A stretch of 64,000 nt of DNA from Citrobacter freundii (GTDB taxonomy: Bacteria; Pseudomonadota; Gammaproteobacteria; Enterobacterales; Enterobacteriaceae). A program made the position numbers and the translations under genes. Every line of letters begins with the position of its first letter. Position 1 is the stretch's first letter. Of this stretch, positions 10,810 to 20,023 are shown one piece after another. The DNA is taken from the NCBI RefSeq assembly GCF_011077955.1, contig NZ_JAALBX010000001.1, positions 186,001-250,000 of the forward strand. The letters are read 5' to 3'. A model generated the notes under the pieces. The model searched no databases. It saw only the letters and a list, made by a program, of their open reading frames with translations, and had not been told where the DNA came from.

Positions 10810-10885
10810 GGCCCCTTAGCTCAGTGGTTAGAGCAGGCGACTCATAATCGCTTGGTCGTTGGTTCAAACCCAACAGGGGCCACCA
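10810..10885 (+). tRNA. ileX: tRNA-Ile2 (anticodon CAT, lysidine-modified)
   Basis: A 76-base cloverleaf with acceptor arms GGCCCCT/AGGGGCC, D-arm GCTC...GAGC, T-arm containing GGTTCAAACC, and an encoded CCA end. The anticodon CAT is at 10843-10845 in loop CTCATAA. A CAT anticodon with this body and at this position next to mug is the E. coli ileX gene, whose C34 is changed to lysidine by TilS so that it reads AUA. It marks the left edge of a large insertion relative to E. coli. Confidence 0.96.
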
Positions 10886-10890
10886 GATAA

Positions 10891-10930
10891 AACAAGGGCT
10901 TACGTTAATCGCGTAAGCCCTTGTTATTTT
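10891..10930 (+). terminator. Rho-independent terminator of ileX
   Basis: A perfect 14-base stem (AACAAGGGCTTACG at 10891-10904 with CGTAAGCCCTTGTT at 10912-10925) and a 7-base loop, followed by ATTTT. Confidence 0.9.
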
Positions 10931-11018
10931 CGATAAGAGAGTGGATTAATGACGAGGTACACTGCCCTTCAAAAGGTACATACCATCGAGTGAATTCGCG
11001 GCGTAAAGAACGGCTCGC

Positions 11019-11318
11019 TCACACCAGTTCACGAAGTTGTTCGCGCATATAATCAGTAAAATATTCAGGATTTTTAATCACTACCCGATTACCGGATTCA
11101 ATTTTTTCAGCCCATCCGGCCACTTTTTGCGTGAATCCGTCGTTCCACCCTTCCTTGAGCCCCCGCGCTTTTATATCCGCCGGACTCGCCGGTACGCCCA
11201 ACTCGTTTAAATACTTCAGTAAACCCTTTGCTGTGCTTTCATCCATAGAATGTGGCGCTGACACTGACGTATTCATGCCGTTAACGAAATCCAGTGCTTT
11301 ATCAATTACTGCTGGCAT
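11019..11318 (-). CDS. yoaC: YoaC-like small protein (DUF1889 family)
   Basis: The 99-residue protein MPAVIDKALDFVNGMNTS...VIKNPEYFTDYMREQLRELV resembles E. coli YoaC over its full length, including the shared SMxESTAKG and KNPEYF stretches. The family has no established function. I chose the ATG at 11318 because AAGGA lies 8 bases before it and the homologue starts there; a longer frame from 11342 would add eight unsupported residues. In E. coli yoaC is elsewhere on the chromosome, so its place next to ileX is part of the accessory segment. Confidence 0.8.
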   Translation of the reverse strand: MPAVIDKALDFVNGMNTSVSAPHSMDESTAKGLLKYLNELGVPASPADIKARGLKEGWNDGFTQKVAGWAEKIESGNRVVIKNPEYFTDYMREQLRELV

Positions 11319-12023
11319 ACTCTTATCCTTAAAATTCACCATGTAATGAATGAGCCTTTACTATGAATCTACATAAAAGGCGCTGCCTGAAAGGGTGATC
11401 CTGTTAAGCCAACACCATCCCCCCATCAACGTATCAAATACCATATGGGCAAACCCTTTGTCAGTTCACAGCGCCTTAAAAAGAGAGCTGAGTGGGAAAA
11501 TGGCGCAAAAGCGTCTCCCCGGTCCCGTGCTTCGTGACAAGGGCATAACAAATCCCTCACCCGCCGCGTAATGCCTGGGCAGGAAAGCGCTGTCGAAGGG
11601 ATAAAATCGCGTGAAATCACATTAGCTGCTTTTATCGCATGCGAATTTTTTATTTGTCGTCGCGTTACTACGTTTTCACACCCGTAAACCAGTGCGTTAA
11701 TTAAAGAAGAAATGAAACCAATAAAACTCAATAAACTTTATTGGCTATTTCTTTGTTAAAAATAAATTCACCCGTAGTTGTCATGTCTTTAACCACATAG
11801 AAGTAATCAGAGCGCAATATCACTTTCCTTACCTGGTATCATTTTGATTACCACTGACCTCACCAAAAACCACACTAATTAAAAGGCTATAGTTCTCTGT
11901 GCTTTTATTAATTGACACTAAATCCTTCACATTGTATAAATTCGCGTTTTGTTATTAATTCTCATTAGCGTTTGAGCTTATGGTTAGCGGCCGCGCCTAC
12001 ATTTTCGTGAAGGACAGGGTTTA
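11319..12023. other. 705-base intergenic stretch with a possible degenerate element
   Basis: No convincing gene. A minus-strand frame at 11426-11731 (101 codons; contains RRQIKNSHAIKAANVISRDF) has no clear ribosome-binding site and a Cys/Arg/Pro-rich second half; it may be a decayed mobile-element piece. From about 11750 the DNA becomes AT-rich and leads to the promoter of the following importer operon, with a Fur-like box at 11951-11969. Confidence 0.45.
11951..11969 (+). promoter_or_regulatory. Fur-box-like site upstream of the siderophore ABC importer
   Basis: Read on the minus strand, this 19-base site agrees with the Fur consensus (GATAATGATAATCATTATC) at 14 positions. It lies about 55 bases before the binding-protein gene, where Fe2+-Fur would block transcription. 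Confidence 0.6.
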
Positions 12024-13022
12024 ATGAAAAAGGTCATCAGTGCAATAGGGTTGGTTTTTGCCACAGTCAGTTCTGCTTTCGCCACCACTTATCCCGTCAC
12101 TATTGAGAATTGCGGCTATCAGGAAACCTTTACTAAAGCTCCCGAGCGGGTGGTCGCACTGGGTCAAAATACCGTTGAAATTCTCATGCTGCTGGGCCTT
12201 GAGGATCATGTGGTTGCCAGCGCTTTTTGGCCGACCAAAGTGCTGCCGTCATTAGCGGCGAAAAATGAAAAAATCAAAACCCTGACGGTAGAAATCCCAA
12301 CGCTTGAATCTATCCTCTCTCAGAACCCGGATTTTGTGCCCGCACAATTGCCCCTGCTGCTAGGCCCGGAAAGTAAAGTCGCCAAACGCGAGGATCTCTC
12401 CACCGTTGGCGTAAACAGTTATATGTCCCCCGGTATGTGCGCCACAAAGAAAGCGGTTGGCGATATGTACGGCAGCCGTCAGAAGCTGTGGGATATGACA
12501 TTCCTTTATAAAGAGATCGCGGATTTCGCCACCATCTTTAATGTGCAGGACCGCGGCGACGCGCTTATCGCCGATTTCAAAAAACGCGAAAGCGATCTCC
12601 GCGCTGAATTTACCAAAAATAAAAAAGACCTGTCATTCGTGTTCTGGTTCTCCAGTTCGTCCCCTTCAGCAGATGCCTATGTCGGCGGTAAAAACAGCGC
12701 GTCCGGCTTTATTGCCAATGTGCTGGGCGGGCACAACGCCATTACGTCTGAAACGGAATGGCCGACGGTGGGCTGGGAAAGCATTATCGCGGCAAACCCG
12801 GATGTCATCGTGGTATCGAGCCTTGACCGAAACCGCTGGGCGCTGGATAACGCCGAGGAAAAAATCAAATTCCTGAAAAGCGATCCGGCGGTAAGCCAAC
12901 TGGACGCGGTCAAAAAGGGCCATATCGTGGTGATGGATGGTCAGGCCATGAACCCCACCATTCGAACGATTTACGGCGCTGAACAAATTGCTAAACAGCT
13001 CAGAAAACTGGGACTGAACTAA
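12024..13022 (+). CDS. Periplasmic iron-siderophore binding protein of an ABC importer
   Basis: A class III substrate-binding protein of the FecB/BtuF type, 332 residues. A signal peptide is visible (MKKVISAIGLVFATVSSAFA, cut before TTYPVTI). The family start of the fold is clear: APERVVALGQNTVEILMLLGL; then VDSGGxN-type AYVGGKNSASGF and a late PTVGWESIIAANPDVIVV. It should carry a ferric siderophore, or another iron chelate, from the outer-membrane receptor to the permease. The start is preceded by AAGGACAGGG. It abuts the permease gene with no gap and forms one operon with the next three genes. The precise ligand cannot be read from sequence. Confidence 0.85.
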   Translation: MKKVISAIGLVFATVSSAFATTYPVTIENCGYQETFTKAPERVVALGQNTVEILMLLGLEDHVVASAFWPTKVLPSLAAKNEKIKTLTVEIPTLESILSQNPDFVPAQLPLLLGPESKVAKREDLSTVGVNSYMSPGMCATKKAVGDMYGSRQKLWDMTFLYKEIADFATIFNVQDRGDALIADFKKRESDLRAEFTKNKKDLSFVFWFSSSSPSADAYVGGKNSASGFIANVLGGHNAITSETEWPTVGWESIIAANPDVIVVSSLDRNRWALDNAEEKIKFLKSDPAVSQLDAVKKGHIVVMDGQAMNPTIRTIYGAEQIAKQLRKLGLN

Positions 13023-14060
13023 ATGACCATAGCTGTGAAACAGGCCCGTCAGGGTCTGTTAATGACGACATCAGCGCTCCTGGCGCTGTTTTTGCTGCTG
13101 ATAGTCACCGCGATTGGCGTAAGCGTGGGAGAACTTGCGATTCCGCTACGCAATGTCTTTGACGCGATGACTAACCGGATGGGGCTGACCGACGTTCCGC
13201 TCAATCGCATTTACGAAAGCGTGATTTGGGATTTCAGGCTGAGTCGGGCGCTGGTCGCCGCTTGTTGTGGCGCGGGGCTGGCAATTTGCGGGGCCGTTTT
13301 ACAAAGCTTATTAAAAAACGCGCTGGCGGAGCCGTATGTATTAGGCGTGTCGGCTGGCGCTTCCACCGGTGCGGTGTCGGTGGTCGTGCTCGGTATCGGC
13401 ACCGGCGCGGTGTCGCTCTCGGCGGGGGCCTTTGTCGGCGCATTTAGCGCCTTCGCGTTTGTGGCGTTTTTGACCAATGGCGCGCGCGGCGGCAATGAAC
13501 GCACCATTCTGGCAGGCGTCGCCGCCTCGCAACTGTTTAACGCCATTACCGCCTATACCATCAGCACCTCCGCCAGCGCCCAGCAGGCGCGGGATGTAAT
13601 GTTCTGGCTATTAGGCAGTTTTAGCGGCGTGCGCTGGCCGGAGTTTCAACTGGCGTTAACGGTGCTGGTGATAGGGCTTGCGGTATGTCTCTATTATTCC
13701 CGGGCCCTGGATGCATTCACCTTTGGCGATGATGCCGCCGCATCGTTAGGCATCAATGTCCCCTGGGTGCGCCTGATCCTGTTTACCGCAACGGCCCTGA
13801 TGACCGCCACCATTGTCAGTATGGCGGGATCGATTGGCTTCGTTGGCCTTGTGGTGCCGCATATGATGCGCTTCTTCTTCGGACCACTTCATCGCACATT
13901 GCTTATCGCAAGCGCGCTGGCGGGCGCCATCCTGATGGTGCTGGCAGATATCGCCTCCCGCATGCTAATAGCGCCGCAAAGCCTGCCGGTCGGCGTGGTG
14001 ACGGCGCTGGTTGGGGTGCCGTTCTTCGCCGTGATTATTTATCGTTCAAGGAATAAGTGA
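13023..14060 (+). CDS. FecCD-family iron-siderophore ABC transporter permease
   Basis: This is a 345-residue inner-membrane protein with about nine or ten hydrophobic segments. Family motifs are visible: RLSRALVAACCGAGLAICGAVLQ near residues 72-95, NALAEPYVLGVSAGAS (the conserved N-P-LA-P-x-ILG-x-SxGA region) and the ATPase-contact end GLVVPHMMRFFFGPLHR. BtuC/FecCD proteins usually act as homodimers or heterodimers; with one permease gene here a homodimer is likely. Its stop overlaps the ATPase start (TGATG), indicating translational coupling. Confidence 0.88.
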   Translation: MTIAVKQARQGLLMTTSALLALFLLLIVTAIGVSVGELAIPLRNVFDAMTNRMGLTDVPLNRIYESVIWDFRLSRALVAACCGAGLAICGAVLQSLLKNALAEPYVLGVSAGASTGAVSVVVLGIGTGAVSLSAGAFVGAFSAFAFVAFLTNGARGGNERTILAGVAASQLFNAITAYTISTSASAQQARDVMFWLLGSFSGVRWPEFQLALTVLVIGLAVCLYYSRALDAFTFGDDAAASLGINVPWVRLILFTATALMTATIVSMAGSIGFVGLVVPHMMRFFFGPLHRTLLIASALAGAILMVLADIASRMLIAPQSLPVGVVTALVGVPFFAVIIYRSRNK

Positions 14061-14821
14061 TGAGCATTACCGCTGAAAACGTTACCTGGAAAGTCGGTAA
14101 AAAAGTCATCGTGAATAACGTCTCTCTGCGCGTGTCTCAGGGGCAAACGGTCGGGCTGCTCGGTCCTAACGGTTCAGGTAAATCATCACTGCTGCGCATA
14201 CTCGCCGGTTTACGCCGCCCACATGCGGGTTCGGTCTGCCTTGATGGCCACAACATCGCAAAACTGCCTAAAAAGCAGCTCGCGAAGCGTGTCGCTTTTG
14301 TCGAACAGCATGGAATGACCGAGTCCAATATGCGCGTTCGCGATGTGGTAAAACTGGGGCGAATTCCCCATCACACCGCGTTTTCTGGCTGGAGTACGCA
14401 GGACGATGAGACGGTATATTCAGCGCTGAAGCGGGTAGACATGCTTGATAAAAGCGATCAGGGCTGGCTTAGCTTATCCGGCGGTGAGCGTCAGCGCGTG
14501 CATATCGCCCGGGCGCTGGCGCAAGTGCCGAGCGAAATCCTGCTGGATGAACCGACGAACCATCTGGATATTCATCATCAGATACAGTTAATGAGCCTTA
14601 TCAGCGCGTTGCCGGTGACCAGTATTGTTGCCATTCACGATCTGAATCATGCCTCGATGTTCTGCGATGCGCTGATTGTGATGCAGCAAGGCCAGGTGGT
14701 GGCTATGGGCACGCCGCAAGAGATTTTAACCGAGACGCTACTTTGGGATGTATTCCGGGTAAAAACGCGGGTAGAGATTTCTGCGTTTCACGGCAAAAAA
14801 CATATTCATTACCTGGTGTGA
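14060..14821 (+). CDS. Iron-siderophore ABC transporter ATP-binding protein
   Basis: FepC/FecE-type ATPase, about 253 residues. Walker A is GPNGSGKSS, the Q-loop is in VAFVEQHG, the signature is LSGGERQRVHIARAL and Walker B is ILLDEPTNHLDI. A GTG at 14057 just upstream is possible, but ATG at 14060 overlaps the permease stop in the usual TGATG manner and is preferred. It powers the importer formed with the two preceding genes. Confidence 0.9.
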   Translation: MSITAENVTWKVGKKVIVNNVSLRVSQGQTVGLLGPNGSGKSSLLRILAGLRRPHAGSVCLDGHNIAKLPKKQLAKRVAFVEQHGMTESNMRVRDVVKLGRIPHHTAFSGWSTQDDETVYSALKRVDMLDKSDQGWLSLSGGERQRVHIARALAQVPSEILLDEPTNHLDIHHQIQLMSLISALPVTSIVAIHDLNHASMFCDALIVMQQGQVVAMGTPQEILTETLLWDVFRVKTRVEISAFHGKKHIHYLV

Positions 14822-14834
14822 ACCACATTTTCTG

Positions 14835-16055
14835 ATGCGATTTCCTCGTCCTGCCACACAACTCTGGCCGCCGGTTTTATTGGGCAGCCAGTTTGTTTTT
14901 AATATCGGTTTTTACGCCGTCGTCCCGTTTCTGGCGGTGTTTTTGCGTGAAGACATGCTGCTTTCCGGCGCTACGATCGGCCTGATACTTGGGTTAAGAA
15001 CCTTTTCGCAGCAGGGAATGTTTATCGTTGGCGGCGCGCTCTCCGACCGGTATGGCGCCCGTAGCGTCATCCTGTGCGGTTGCGTTATACGGGTCGCCGG
15101 TTATCTGCTGTTGGCTCTTGGCGATAACCTGGGCCTGATTATTCTCGGGGCTTGTCTCACCGGTATCGGCGGCGCGCTGTTCTCCCCTTCTATTGAAGCG
15201 TTACTTGCCCGTGCCGGCACCGAGAGCGAGGCGCGCGGCAAGCGTAGCCGCGCTGAATGGTTTGCGCTCTTTGCCGTGTGCGGCGAACTGGGCGCGGTCC
15301 TGGGGCCGGTCGCCGGCGCGTTGCTGGCAGGGCTGGGATTTCGGCAGGTGGCGCTGGCGGGTGCGGCGGTGTTCGTACTGGCGCTGGTCTTGCTGCACCT
15401 GTGCATTCCGCATGCGCAGCATCAGCAGAAAACGCTGCATATTACGCCGTGGTGGACCACCTTTCGCCAGCCCCGGTTTGTGGCCTTTATTATCGCCTAT
15501 AGCTCATGGCTTCTGAGCTATAACCAGCTTTATCTGGCGTTGCCGGTTGAAATCGCCCGCGCGGGCGGCAGTGAAAAAGATATAGGCCCTCTGTTTATGC
15601 TGGCGTCTGGCTTGATCATTCTTTTTCAATTACCTCTGGCCCGCGTCGCCCGACGTGTCGGCGCCGCCCGCATGGTGCCCGTCGGCTTTCTTGTGGTGTC
15701 GGCCTCGTTTCTTTGCGTCGCGCTGTTTGCCGCATCGCCTCCCGGTGAGGGTTGGTTGCGCCTGCTTCCTGCGGCCGGTTTTGTCACGCTGTTAACCACA
15801 GGCCAAATGCTACTGGTGCCTGCCGCGAAAGATCTCATCCCCCGATTTGCTGATGACCATTCGCTGGGCGCACATTACGGGGCGCTCTCAACCGCTGGCG
15901 GTTGCGCAGTGCTGGCAGGCAATATTCTGTTCGGCAATCAGCTAGATCAGGCGCTAATCCCCTCCGTTGAGGCAATATATCCCTGGCTTCAACTGGCGTT
16001 ATTTCCTTTTATTAGCGCTATCGCGTTATTCATTATTTGCCGCCCACTGCGTTAA
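14835..16055 (+). CDS. MFS transporter of the MdtH/EntS-like type, in a siderophore operon
   Basis: A 406-residue protein with about 12 transmembrane segments. The MFS motif A-like loop GGALSDRYGARSV (residues about 66-78) is visible. It begins 14 bases after the ATPase stop, so it is most likely cotranscribed with the importer. It could export a siderophore or its breakdown product, or carry a ferri-siderophore across the inner membrane; the sequence does not decide. No siderophore biosynthesis genes lie nearby. No strong ribosome-binding site precedes the ATG. Confidence 0.75.
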   Translation: MRFPRPATQLWPPVLLGSQFVFNIGFYAVVPFLAVFLREDMLLSGATIGLILGLRTFSQQGMFIVGGALSDRYGARSVILCGCVIRVAGYLLLALGDNLGLIILGACLTGIGGALFSPSIEALLARAGTESEARGKRSRAEWFALFAVCGELGAVLGPVAGALLAGLGFRQVALAGAAVFVLALVLLHLCIPHAQHQQKTLHITPWWTTFRQPRFVAFIIAYSSWLLSYNQLYLALPVEIARAGGSEKDIGPLFMLASGLIILFQLPLARVARRVGAARMVPVGFLVVSASFLCVALFAASPPGEGWLRLLPAAGFVTLLTTGQMLLVPAAKDLIPRFADDHSLGAHYGALSTAGGCAVLAGNILFGNQLDQALIPSVEAIYPWLQLALFPFISAIALFIICRPLR

Positions 16056-16307
16056 GCGACATTTCTCGTTCAGGCGCTATCACGGATAGCGGTACGCGCC
16101 TCGTCCGTCTTATTTCCTGAAAGCAGCGTTTATCGGTTGACGGTAAGCGTTGCCAAAAATTTCTTTTTTCTGAATGAATTACGTCTTATTAGCGCCCAAG
16201 ACCGGCGTAACGCTGTGGCGCACGACAAAAAGCCCCCCTGCCGGGTAGCCCTGCTTTGCTGAGACAGAGAATTTAGTGAGGACTGTCACATAACTGACAC
16301 ATTCTTG

Positions 16308-16334
16308 TTAACTTTTGTTACAAATACCCGATAA
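16308..16334 (+). promoter_or_regulatory. Candidate FliA (sigma-28) promoter of the chemoreceptor gene
   Basis: TTAACTTT at 16308-16315, an 11-base spacer, then CCCGATAA at 16327-16334. Against TAAAGTTT-N11-GCCGATAA it matches 6 of 8 and 7 of 8 positions. It lies 33 bases before the gene, the usual place for a flagellar-class promoter. The rest of 16056-16367 holds no gene that I can see. Confidence 0.6.
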
Positions 16335-16367
16335 GCATTCTTATTTATTGTTTTAAAAGAGGGACTT

Positions 16368-18212
16368 ATGAAAAGTATCGTGTTTAAGTTTGCAGGGCCA
16401 GGCTCAGGTTTAAATAACATAAAAATACGCAGCAAATTATTAGCAAGCTATCTGCTGTTAATTATGGTGACTTTTTTTATCTCCGCCATCGCTATTTATA
16501 GTTTAGAAAAGATTAATAAAAATAATATCCTTCAGGAAAAGATTGTCAGCATTGAGAAGCTGCTATCCGAATCGCGCTATAATAATACACACTTCACTTT
16601 CACAAGAGATTTAAAATACTTTGAACTTCAGAAAAAATCTCAGGAAGCGATAATCTTAAAGCTTTCCGAGTTAGAGCAACAAACGACGAACGGCCCTGAA
16701 AAAGAGAAATTTTCTCTCATACAAGCCAAAGCCGTCGACTATTCCAGTCAAACAAAATTACTGATGGAATCGATTGTTGCGGGTAAACGTTTAGCGGAAA
16801 GCATTAAACAATCACAGCTCTTTGCGTTAGGCGATGAAATTATTAATCGGGGAAGAACCGCCGGGTTTGATGTAGGTATCGCTGAATATGCCGCTTATAT
16901 AAACCTGACCATCAAAGATGTCCGTTTCAAAGCCGAAGACCTTATCGCCCGAACCAGCGCCGTACAGCAGAATGATTTAGCCGCCCCGCTAAGAAACATG
17001 ATTGAAGAATCAGAGCGATATCGGGTTGGGTTAAGCAGTTCTTCCGTAGAATTAGTGGATAAACTCATTGCAGAATCCAGAGACATGCAGAGTAACGCCG
17101 ACTTATTCACGCAAAATTCCATCGCACAAAATAAATTGATATCGCTTACCGATAATGCTGCAAAACAGTTTTATCTGGCGATGGATGATTTTATGCAGCA
17201 TCAGGCGGTGATTACCAATAACACGCTTAGCCAGGCGAGATTCGCGATGATCATCGCCACGTTAGCTGGCGGCATTCTTGCCACGGTTATCGCGCTGCTT
17301 ATCACTAAACACATCACCACGCCGTTAAATGCGACGCTGAATATTGCTAACCGAATTGCAGAAGGCGATCTGTCCGCCACCATTGTGAATGATCGCAAAG
17401 ATGAATTTGGTATGCTGCTACATTCCATTAGCGTCATGAACAATCGTCTTAAGTATATCATTACAGAAGTACAGAGCGGCGTGGATAACGTCTCGAAAGC
17501 CTCCTCTGAAATTTCTACCAGAAACAACGATCTTTATTCACGAACAGAGCTGCAATCCGCCGCCCTGATCCAAACATCCGCCACGCTCAAACAGTTAACG
17601 GAAGCTATCAAGAACAATGCCTCTAATGCAGACATTGCTAATAAAAAAACCAACGAAGCCACGGCGAATGCTGAAAAAGGCGGCGTGATAGTTAATAAAG
17701 TCATCTCGACCATGAAAAATATTTCGTCGAGCTCAATGAAAGTCGCTGAAATCACCAACGTGATAAATGGCATCGCCTTTCAGACGAATATTCTTGCCCT
17801 TAACGCTGCGGTTGAGGCGGCGCGAGCCGGTGAACAAGGAAGAGGATTTGCTGTGGTAGCCGGTGAAGTTAGAACACTTGCTCAACGTAGCGCCAACGCC
17901 GCTAAAGAAATTGAAACACTCATCAATGCCGCTGTGGTCAGCATTAAAGATGGCTCTTCGCTGGTCACTTCGTCTGGCGAAGCGATGGAGGAAATCGTCA
18001 AATCGATACAGCACATCAAAGATATTATTGATGAAATCGCCACGGTTTCGGATGAACAAAGCCGGGGACTCACAGAAATAAACCAGGCTATGTCTGAACT
18101 TGATGTGACGACCCAGAAGAATGCCAGCCTGGTTGAAGACTCAGCGGTGGCGTCTGTCTCACTGGCTGAACAGGCGCAGAAACTGAATAAACTTGTCTCG
18201 GTGTTCCATTAA
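16368..18212 (+). CDS. Methyl-accepting chemotaxis protein
   Basis: A 614-residue transmembrane chemoreceptor. TM1 is near residues 25-47 ([23 protein letters not shown]), the large periplasmic helical sensor spans about 48-290, TM2 is near 293-313 ([23 protein letters not shown]), followed by a HAMP domain ([21 protein letters not shown]) and the signalling hairpin with the highly conserved tip [20 protein letters not shown]. The long sensor (about 240 residues) suggests a helical bimodular type rather than a simple four-helix bundle. There is no C-terminal NWETF-type CheR/CheB tether. The ligand is unknown. GAGGG precedes the ATG. Confidence 0.9.
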   Translation: MKSIVFKFAGPGSGLNNIKIRSKLLASYLLLIMVTFFISAIAIYSLEKINKNNILQEKIVSIEKLLSESRYNNTHFTFTRDLKYFELQKKSQEAIILKLSELEQQTTNGPEKEKFSLIQAKAVDYSSQTKLLMESIVAGKRLAESIKQSQLFALGDEIINRGRTAGFDVGIAEYAAYINLTIKDVRFKAEDLIARTSAVQQNDLAAPLRNMIEESERYRVGLSSSSVELVDKLIAESRDMQSNADLFTQNSIAQNKLISLTDNAAKQFYLAMDDFMQHQAVITNNTLSQARFAMIIATLAGGILATVIALLITKHITTPLNATLNIANRIAEGDLSATIVNDRKDEFGMLLHSISVMNNRLKYIITEVQSGVDNVSKASSEISTRNNDLYSRTELQSAALIQTSATLKQLTEAIKNNASNADIANKKTNEATANAEKGGVIVNKVISTMKNISSSSMKVAEITNVINGIAFQTNILALNAAVEAARAGEQGRGFAVVAGEVRTLAQRSANAAKEIETLINAAVVSIKDGSSLVTSSGEAMEEIVKSIQHIKDIIDEIATVSDEQSRGLTEINQAMSELDVTTQKNASLVEDSAVASVSLAEQAQKLNKLVSVFH

Positions 18213-18295
18213 TGAAACTCGCTTAGTTAAGCGATTTTCTTAACGTAGCCGATTTCAGGACAAGGGCGACTGAAGTATCGGTTTGAATAACAGTA

Positions 18296-18329
18296 GGTTG
18301 GCGGGTGATATAATGATTACCCGCCAACC
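18296..18329 (+). terminator. Strong hairpin downstream of the chemoreceptor
   Basis: A perfect 11-base stem (GGTTGGCGGGT at 18296-18306 with ACCCGCCAACC at 18319-18329) and a 12-base loop, 84 bases after the stop. The T tail is weak (CTTATCTGTTTT). The remaining part of the gap 18213-18691 shows no gene. Confidence 0.6.
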
Positions 18330-18691
18330 CTTATCTGTTTTAGCGATATATGTTTAAAAGTACTACCGCAAACCCTGACAAAGAAAATGCCGTACGCCAG
18401 GTTCTTACCGTTTTACCCTTCCGCGTTAACACGTTACCTGCCAGCCTTTTGCAAAAACCCGATTATGCGTGTGTAAGCTAACGCTCACCATTATCCGTCC
18501 CGGAAAATGTCATCAACATTTTTTCGGTTAATAACTTTTCTATAATCCGTTGGTTTCTTTCATCTTGTTACTCCTCGGTCGTTCTATGAATTATCCAGGC
18601 AGACATACGTCATCAAATTGTTGAATATTGGTTTACGCATATCTTGATAATGTAATTTCTGACTTATCCATAAGCACTGTGGGAGCATGAA

Positions 18692-18973
18692 ATGAAAATC
18701 TATTGGACATTACGTAATATTCCTGAGCTTTCCAGTGTAACCGCGCAGGAACGCAAAAGAAGATGGAAACAAGCTTACAGGTCAACTTTCCATCACTGGG
18801 AAACCTGGGTTGGATTGATACTTAGTAGCGTTTTTGGCGGTATTGGAGCCTATTACCATCAGTCTTTAGGAACGCTCATCGGTGGTTTCATTGGCGGGTT
18901 TGTTTACTCGCAGGTTTCCATCTGGGTGGCGCGTAAATATTATCGACACTTTCTGCTGGGGCAGTGGTCTTGA
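18692..18973 (+). CDS. Small hypothetical membrane protein
   Basis: A 93-residue protein with a clear ribosome-binding site (GGGAG about 7 bases before the ATG). A charged N-terminal half (TAQERKRRWKQAYRSTFHHWETW) is followed by two glycine-rich hydrophobic segments (WVGLILSSVFGGIGAYY and GTLIGGFIGGFVYSQVSIWV, about residues 38-80) and a basic end. I do not recognise the family. The gene stands alone between the chemoreceptor and an acetyltransferase. Confidence 0.6.
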   Translation: MKIYWTLRNIPELSSVTAQERKRRWKQAYRSTFHHWETWVGLILSSVFGGIGAYYHQSLGTLIGGFIGGFVYSQVSIWVARKYYRHFLLGQWS

Positions 18974-19342
18974 TTTGCTTCGCTACGGGAATTCGCACGA
19001 TTTCCCGTAGCGAAAAGTAATTGCCATAAGCGCCAGGGAAAAGTCGCCGTCAATGTGACCACCTTTAAGTGATGCTCCGCCGCGGCATATATCCCACGAT
19101 CCAATCCCTTATAGTTAAGACGTTATTTCCTGATAAAGCGCGAGCCGTCGGGCCTTCGCGAACGTTGACCTGCTCCGCAATCCACAGGTTGCATAAAGTG
19201 CCTGCGCCCAATTACGGTGCTACAGCTCCGCTGTGCTCACCTTGCCAGCTAAAATCAAAATTGATAGCATCGCCCCACAATAACCAACCGTTCCATCGGG
19301 ACCGTAAAAAATATTATCTACGGGTTAAAGAAGTAAAAAATC
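18974..19342. other. 369-base gap without a supported gene
   Basis: A 93-codon plus-strand frame at 19069-19350 exists, but it has no ribosome-binding site, its composition is not protein-like, and it overlaps the following gene. No RNA or clear repeat was recognised. Confidence 0.4.
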
Positions 19343-19924
19343 ATGTTTAAATATTTACTGGCGCTTTCTTTTGTGTTCTTTGGCAAAAATGACAAACTTT
19401 TTGATTTCTGGAAAAGCGAAATCATTCGACGTGACAAAATAATCATTCACCGCCTGTTACGCGAGAAAAAGCAGCGACACAGAAACTTTCTTTTTTGGTG
19501 GCGACTTGCAAATGAGATGTATTTAAATGGCAATAAGCTACAAAGAAAAGCAGCAGAGAAAATAAACACCAGGCTTCTTGAAAAGTTCGGCTGTGAAATT
19601 AGCCTTGGCGCCAACATTGGCAAAGGTTTGAAAATCCCGCACCACACCGGCGTTGTTATTCATTATGCGGTAGATATTGGTGAGAACTTTGTGATTCGTC
19701 AGAACACCACCATTGGGCAAAAAGACGGCGACAGTAAATCAGCCAGGTTGTTTATTGGCGACAATGTCGATATCGGTGCCAATACCTGTATTGTTGGCCT
19801 CACCCACAGAATAGGAAACAACGTTAAAATTGGCGCCATGTCGTTTATTAACAAAGATATTCCGGATAACTGCACCTATATCACCCGAAAAGAAATCAGA
19901 ATAATAAATCCCGATAATGCCTAA
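19343..19924 (+). CDS. Hexapeptide-repeat acyltransferase, serine acetyltransferase (CysE)-like
   Basis: A 193-residue protein. The C-terminal half (about 85-185) is a left-handed beta-helix with hexapeptide repeats and the CysE-type stretch GKGLKIPHHTGVVIHYAVDIGENFVIRQNTTIGQ, including the paired catalytic-type histidines. The N-terminal half is Lys/Arg/Phe-rich and short compared with true CysE (273 residues in E. coli), so it is more likely an acyltransferase of a small-molecule or polysaccharide type than housekeeping CysE. The gene is AT-richer than its neighbours and stands between a small membrane protein and a siderophore receptor, suggesting separate acquisition. The ribosome-binding site is weak. 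Confidence 0.65.
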   Translation: MFKYLLALSFVFFGKNDKLFDFWKSEIIRRDKIIIHRLLREKKQRHRNFLFWWRLANEMYLNGNKLQRKAAEKINTRLLEKFGCEISLGANIGKGLKIPHHTGVVIHYAVDIGENFVIRQNTTIGQKDGDSKSARLFIGDNVDIGANTCIVGLTHRIGNNVKIGAMSFINKDIPDNCTYITRKEIRIINPDNA

Positions 19925-19990
19925 ATAAGATACCCCCTAACAGCCAGTGCCAGAAGTTAATCACCGGCTGTCATGCCTGCGGGATGAGCC

Positions 19991-20015
19991 TCGCGGCCGG
20001 TTAAACCGGCCGCGA
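19991..20015. terminator. GC-rich inverted repeat between convergent genes
   Basis: TCGCGGCCGGTT (19991-20002) pairs perfectly with AACCGGCCGCGA (20004-20015). It sits between the acetyltransferase and receptor genes, which converge. It has no T run on either side, so it may act as an RNA-stabilising hairpin rather than a classic terminator. Confidence 0.5.
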
Positions 20016-20023
20016 AAACTGCC

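Noticed and set aside
10861-10885. tRNA-ileX 3' end as a phage/island attachment site
   Set aside because: No integrase gene follows and I could not find a repeat of the 3' end elsewhere in the window.
19069-19350. 93-codon plus-strand frame before the acetyltransferase
   Set aside because: No ribosome-binding site, overlaps the next gene, and the translated sequence looks non-coding.
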